Below are positions 6,174 to 9,075 of a DNA stretch of 9,075 nt, piece after piece. Below the pieces are notes generated by a model. The model did not search any database and was not told the DNA's origin. It worked only from the letters and a program-made list of their open reading frames with translations. The translations under genes and the position numbers were made by a program. The stretch comes from an uncultured Fidelibacterota bacterium (GTDB lineage Bacteria > Marinisomatota > Marinisomatia > Marinisomatales > UBA1611), in assembly GCA_913041325.1 (NCBI GenBank), contig CAJWHU010000053.1, positions 1 through 9,075 of the forward strand, written 5' to 3'. Each line of letters begins with the position of its first letter. The first letter of the stretch is position 1.

Positions 6174-6814
6174 TGAAATTACCCAACTGGTTAAGGTGGA
6201 TTATTTTTGGGATCATAGTTATTACCTCTTTAATACTTCCCCTTATTCTCTTTGAAAGTCCACTGTCGAGATATGGCGATGCATTGCTTTTATGGGCAGG
6301 CGATAATACGCTATCAGTTTCTTTGGTTGTTATTTTGGCACTTACAGCTGATGTAATTTTACCGGTGCCAAATGGCCTGACTAATACACTGGCAGGTGTA
6401 TCTTTAGGTTGGGTACTTGCATCTTTTGTTGTTTGGATTGGTTTAAATTTTGGAGCTTGTGTAGGCTACGTTTTGGGAAGATTTGCGGCGAGACCTCTAG
6501 CTAGAAAAATGATCAGCGAAAATGATTTTCATGAAGCTGAAAAATCTCTTAAGAATTTTAGTGTTTTGGGCTTAATTCTCTCAAGACCTGTACCAGCTTT
6601 TGCGGAACTGCTGACCATAAGTGCAGGATTAGCTAAAATGCCTTTTACCAAATTTATTTTTGTAATTAGCTTGGTAAACGTAGGAGTTGCAATTATATTT
6701 TCTGGCATAGGTGCGGCAGCTATGGAAGCAAATTCAGCAACTTTGGCTTTTGTAGGTGTAGCTATTCTTCCTGCAATCTTTTATTGGACTTATACAAAGT
6801 TTTTAAAACGATAA
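6173..6814 (+). CDS. VTT/DedA-type (SNARE-associated) inner-membrane protein
   Basis: A 213-residue polytopic membrane protein with hydrophobic segments at about 8-28, 46-65, 69-105 (probably two), 131-152, 160-182 and 190-206. The core resembles the VTT domain of DedA/TVP38 proteins, which form two facing re-entrant loops and include lipid scramblases/flippases and proton-linked transporters. The signs are: ADVILPVPNG (59-68) in the first re-entrant loop with acidic D60; FGACVGYVLGRFAARPLARK (93-112); and SRPVPAFAELLTISAGLAKM (137-156) in the second. In the usual R-xx-P-xx-R motif the first Arg (R138) and the Pro (P141) are present, but the second Arg is not (A144/E145 here), so it is a divergent branch. 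The start overlaps the sulfatase stop by one base, indicating co-transcription and translational coupling. Its role beside a sulfatase is unknown; transport of a lipid or of a released product is speculative. Confidence 0.85.
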   Translation: MKLPNWLRWIIFGIIVITSLILPLILFESPLSRYGDALLLWAGDNTLSVSLVVILALTADVILPVPNGLTNTLAGVSLGWVLASFVVWIGLNFGACVGYVLGRFAARPLARKMISENDFHEAEKSLKNFSVLGLILSRPVPAFAELLTISAGLAKMPFTKFIFVISLVNVGVAIIFSGIGAAAMEANSATLAFVGVAILPAIFYWTYTKFLKR

Positions 6815-6816
6815 TT

Positions 6817-9075
6817 TTAAAAAGACTGTTGATAAGTAAGCTTCCATTCTTCTCCAGGTGCGTAATATGTTGTTTGGATGCTAGCCAGAAAGGGGTCGCC
6901 AAATTGAGCGTAGCCATAAAGCTCATCAGTTATATTTTTTCCAACTAAAGTTAAAGACTGAGAATCAGAAAGTTTTAAACTTGAGGTAAAGTCTAACGTA
7001 GAGTAATTGTGTAATTGAGAGTAATCGTAAAGCTCTGTTGTTGTAAAATCGTCGCCCACATGGGTCCAGCTCAAAGAAGAAGAAATATTTTTGGAGTTAA
7101 AAGAAAAATTATGCAACAGTGTTACGTTAGTTCTAGACTCGGGACCTTCAGCGTCATAAGCATATCCAGTAAGATCATTTCCGGCATCATCTACGAATTC
7201 TTTGTACTTACCTCCATAAGCACCTGTCGAAGCAATCAAAGAAAAAGAGTCATTTAGAAAAGCTTTGATTTCAATTTCATAACCATCAACTTCAGCTTTT
7301 TGGATGGGAACTGTGACGATAGATGCAACTCCATTTTGGGCCACTTTCCCAATGCTTCTTTGATTGTTTACATAATCGAATAAGAAGAAGTTTGCGTTAA
7401 TTTGTAGCTTCTCATTTAAATAGCTTCCTTTAGCGCCTATTTCAAAATTATCAGCAGTTTCGGCAGGGAAAGATGTTACTTTGTCGTCATTATTAAATCC
7501 GCCGGAAGCAAATCCCTTCGCATAAGAAGCATATATAAGCGAGCCATTCGGCAATGTATAGTCGAGCGCAAATCTAAAAGAATCGTTTTCAAATTTTTGA
7601 GCGCCTTGACAATAAGCGTCTTTTTGAAAAGTTCCAAACGGGCCAAGGTTTACTGAGATTCCAGCATTGAAAGTTTGAGCACAAGCTTGAGCAACTGGAG
7701 ATCTTAGGCCACCAAATCCATTACTTAACCCAGGAATAATTGCATCGGAATAAGTTTTAACCATTTTGTCTTCGCTTGTAAATCTGTAACCAAAGGTTAC
7801 ATTTGTGTTTGTATTTAATGCGTATGTTCCCTCGAAAAAGAATGCGTCGGATTTATTTTCTGCAAAAGTAGTTTGTTGAGAACTTAAAGCTTGTAAGCTT
7901 TGCACAGTAGCGCAGTATTGAGCTTGAGTTGCTGGGTTAGAACAATCTGTCCCAAGCAAGGTAAATAGATTGGCCAAAATTACATTTGCTCTTGCATTAA
8001 CTGTGGCTTGAGTTTCGTCTGACCCTACGCCGTCATAATACATTGTATTGAGTTGATTAATCCCTGATTCATCAAAAGTATATACTCCAACGACATAATC
8101 AAGTTTTCCATCAAGAGCTTCGCCAGACCATCTTAATTCAAGTTGGTTAGAAGTTGCGTTATTAACTATATCTCTTGGGTCTAAATATGATGCAGAGGTT
8201 TGCCCACTTGCAGGCAAGGCATTAGATGGTCTATTTCCATTTACACTCAAGCCGAGGTTTCCGTTTAAAGACTCTAAATCGGAGTGATTAAAAATTAATT
8301 TGAGTTCACCGAAACTCGTTTTATAAGTTGTATCAATTGTTGTTCTTTTAAGATCATCATCCACTCGAGGACTTGTTATTGAAGTTCCACTAACTCCTGG
8401 AATACTTGCGTTACAATTTGCTTGTATGGCTGCAGCGAGACTTGGATCGGCAACATTAGCAGCACCCATTAAAGCCGATCCGTTTATGCCGACTACTCCG
8501 GTGCCATTCAAAGGATGTGCAACTATTCTACAAGCCCCTAGAGCTCTACTACCATCTCTGTTGTAATTAACGTGTGATAAAAACACATTTATATCCTCCG
8601 AGAGCTTATAGACGCCAGATAATCTAATAGTTTCAGCATCAAGAGCGCCTGAAAATTCATTTCGTGTAGTGTTATAAATGTATCCATCCTGTTTTTCTTG
8701 ACTGTATGAAAACCTGAGAGCGGTAAAGTCTGAAATAGGAAGATTAGCCATAAGAGCAAGTTCATTTCTTGAATCCGTTCCAGCTCCGACTCTTATTTTA
8801 TAATTTTGAGAGTCAAAACTAGGCTTATTGTAGAAGAAAGACACAGCTCCAACTGTTGAATTTTTACCAAATAAAGTTCCCTGTGGACCTTTTAATACTT
8901 CAACTCTATTCAGGTCCCAAAGGTCGAGAAAATTTCCTTGAGTTCTTGGAATATAAGCTCCGTCAATATAAGTTGCAGCCTGAGATTCGGATGTGACAGA
9001 AATACCACTTCCACCAACACCTCTTATTGTTACTGCTGCAGTGCCATAGGCTCCATTTTTAACCACTTGCAGATT
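6817..9075 (-). CDS. TonB-dependent outer-membrane receptor 2, N-terminus cut by window edge
   Basis: The minus-strand frame is open to the right edge (752 residues visible). The GTG at 9064-9066 is not the real start, because the frame continues upstream as NLQVV in mid-plug. The signal peptide, TonB box and first part of the plug lie outside, roughly 60-90 residues. Present: TIRGVGGSG, the plug motif NRVEVLKGPQGTLFG (56-70 of the visible part), NSTVGAVSFFYNKP, then the barrel with YASYAKGFASGGFN (515-528), FEIGAKG, a late VGKNITDELYGY and terminal Phe. Six cysteines form three near pairs (182/221, 378/388, 465/489) in loop-like regions. It differs clearly from receptor 1 in sequence, so it is not a recent duplicate. 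It converges on the sulfatase/VTT unit with a 2-bp gap. Ligand unknown; nearness to the sulfatase suggests an organic substrate. Confidence 0.95.
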   Translation of the reverse strand, partial: NLQVVKNGAYGTAAVTIRGVGGSGISVTSESQAATYIDGAYIPRTQGNFLDLWDLNRVEVLKGPQGTLFGKNSTVGAVSFFYNKPSFDSQNYKIRVGAGTDSRNELALMANLPISDFTALRFSYSQEKQDGYIYNTTRNEFSGALDAETIRLSGVYKLSEDINVFLSHVNYNRDGSRALGACRIVAHPLNGTGVVGINGSALMGAANVADPSLAAAIQANCNASIPGVSGTSITSPRVDDDLKRTTIDTTYKTSFGELKLIFNHSDLESLNGNLGLSVNGNRPSNALPASGQTSASYLDPRDIVNNATSNQLELRWSGEALDGKLDYVVGVYTFDESGINQLNTMYYDGVGSDETQATVNARANVILANLFTLLGTDCSNPATQAQYCATVQSLQALSSQQTTFAENKSDAFFFEGTYALNTNTNVTFGYRFTSEDKMVKTYSDAIIPGLSNGFGGLRSPVAQACAQTFNAGISVNLGPFGTFQKDAYCQGAQKFENDSFRFALDYTLPNGSLIYASYAKGFASGGFNNDDKVTSFPAETADNFEIGAKGSYLNEKLQINANFFLFDYVNNQRSIGKVAQNGVASIVTVPIQKAEVDGYEIEIKAFLNDSFSLIASTGAYGGKYKEFVDDAGNDLTGYAYDAEGPESRTNVTLLHNFSFNSKNISSSLSWTHVGDDFTTTELYDYSQLHNYSTLDFTSSLKLSDSQSLTLVGKNITDELYGYAQFGDPFLASIQTTYYAPGEEWKLTYQQSF

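Noticed and set aside
7015..7257. Plus-strand reading frame of 80 codons
   Set aside because: Antisense to receptor 2, which has clear barrel coding features throughout; Cys/Arg-rich translation is typical of a shadow.
9064..9066. GTG as the start of receptor 2
   Set aside because: The frame is open to the window edge and the residues before and after this codon belong to the middle of a plug domain, so the gene is simply truncated by the window.
1..9075. CRISPR array, insertion sequence, tRNA or rRNA
   Set aside because: No regularly spaced direct repeats, no transposase coding or terminal inverted repeats, and no tRNA-like cloverleaf were seen; intergenic space is too small for most of these.

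Overview
The window is AT-rich, densely packed bacterial DNA from a Gram-negative organism. Two TonB-dependent outer-membrane receptors of the proteobacterial type are present (N-terminal plug with a TonB box of the ELVVTAQKR kind, no SusD partner, terminal Phe). Short intergenic gaps, AGA-rich arginine usage and a secreted arylsulfatase would fit a streamlined marine gammaproteobacterium such as the SAR86 group. That placement is an inference from style, not from a marker gene.

Layout. Positions 1-1351 (minus strand) hold a two-gene unit: a small DUF1330-like protein followed 9 bp later by an iron-containing (group III) alcohol dehydrogenase whose C-terminus runs off the left edge. A 160-bp divergent region (1352-1511) carries candidate promoters in both directions and a perfect hairpin just before the start of the first receptor. 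Receptor 1 (1512-4010, plus) is complete and ends in a strong bidirectional terminator (4024-4055). That terminator also serves a MarR-like winged-helix regulator read in the opposite direction (4055-4540, minus).

The regulator is divergent from a two-gene unit on the plus strand: a secreted arylsulfatase with an unusual C-terminal hydrophobic hairpin (4617-6173), overlapping by one base a VTT/DedA-type membrane protein (6173-6814). The 76-bp regulator/sulfatase gap contains a pseudo-palindrome with an extended -10 sequence in its middle, a good candidate operator-promoter. A second receptor (6817-9075, minus) converges on this unit with only 2 bp between stop codons and is cut at its N-terminus by the right edge.

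Working picture (inference): the two receptors would bring a substrate across the outer membrane, the sulfatase would remove sulfate from it in the periplasm, and the MarR-like protein would control the sulfatase unit and perhaps receptor 1, which has similar AAGTG...CACTT half-sites upstream. The dehydrogenase could oxidise or reduce an alcohol/aldehyde intermediate, but nothing in the sequence ties it directly to the sulfatase. The substrate cannot be read from the sequence.
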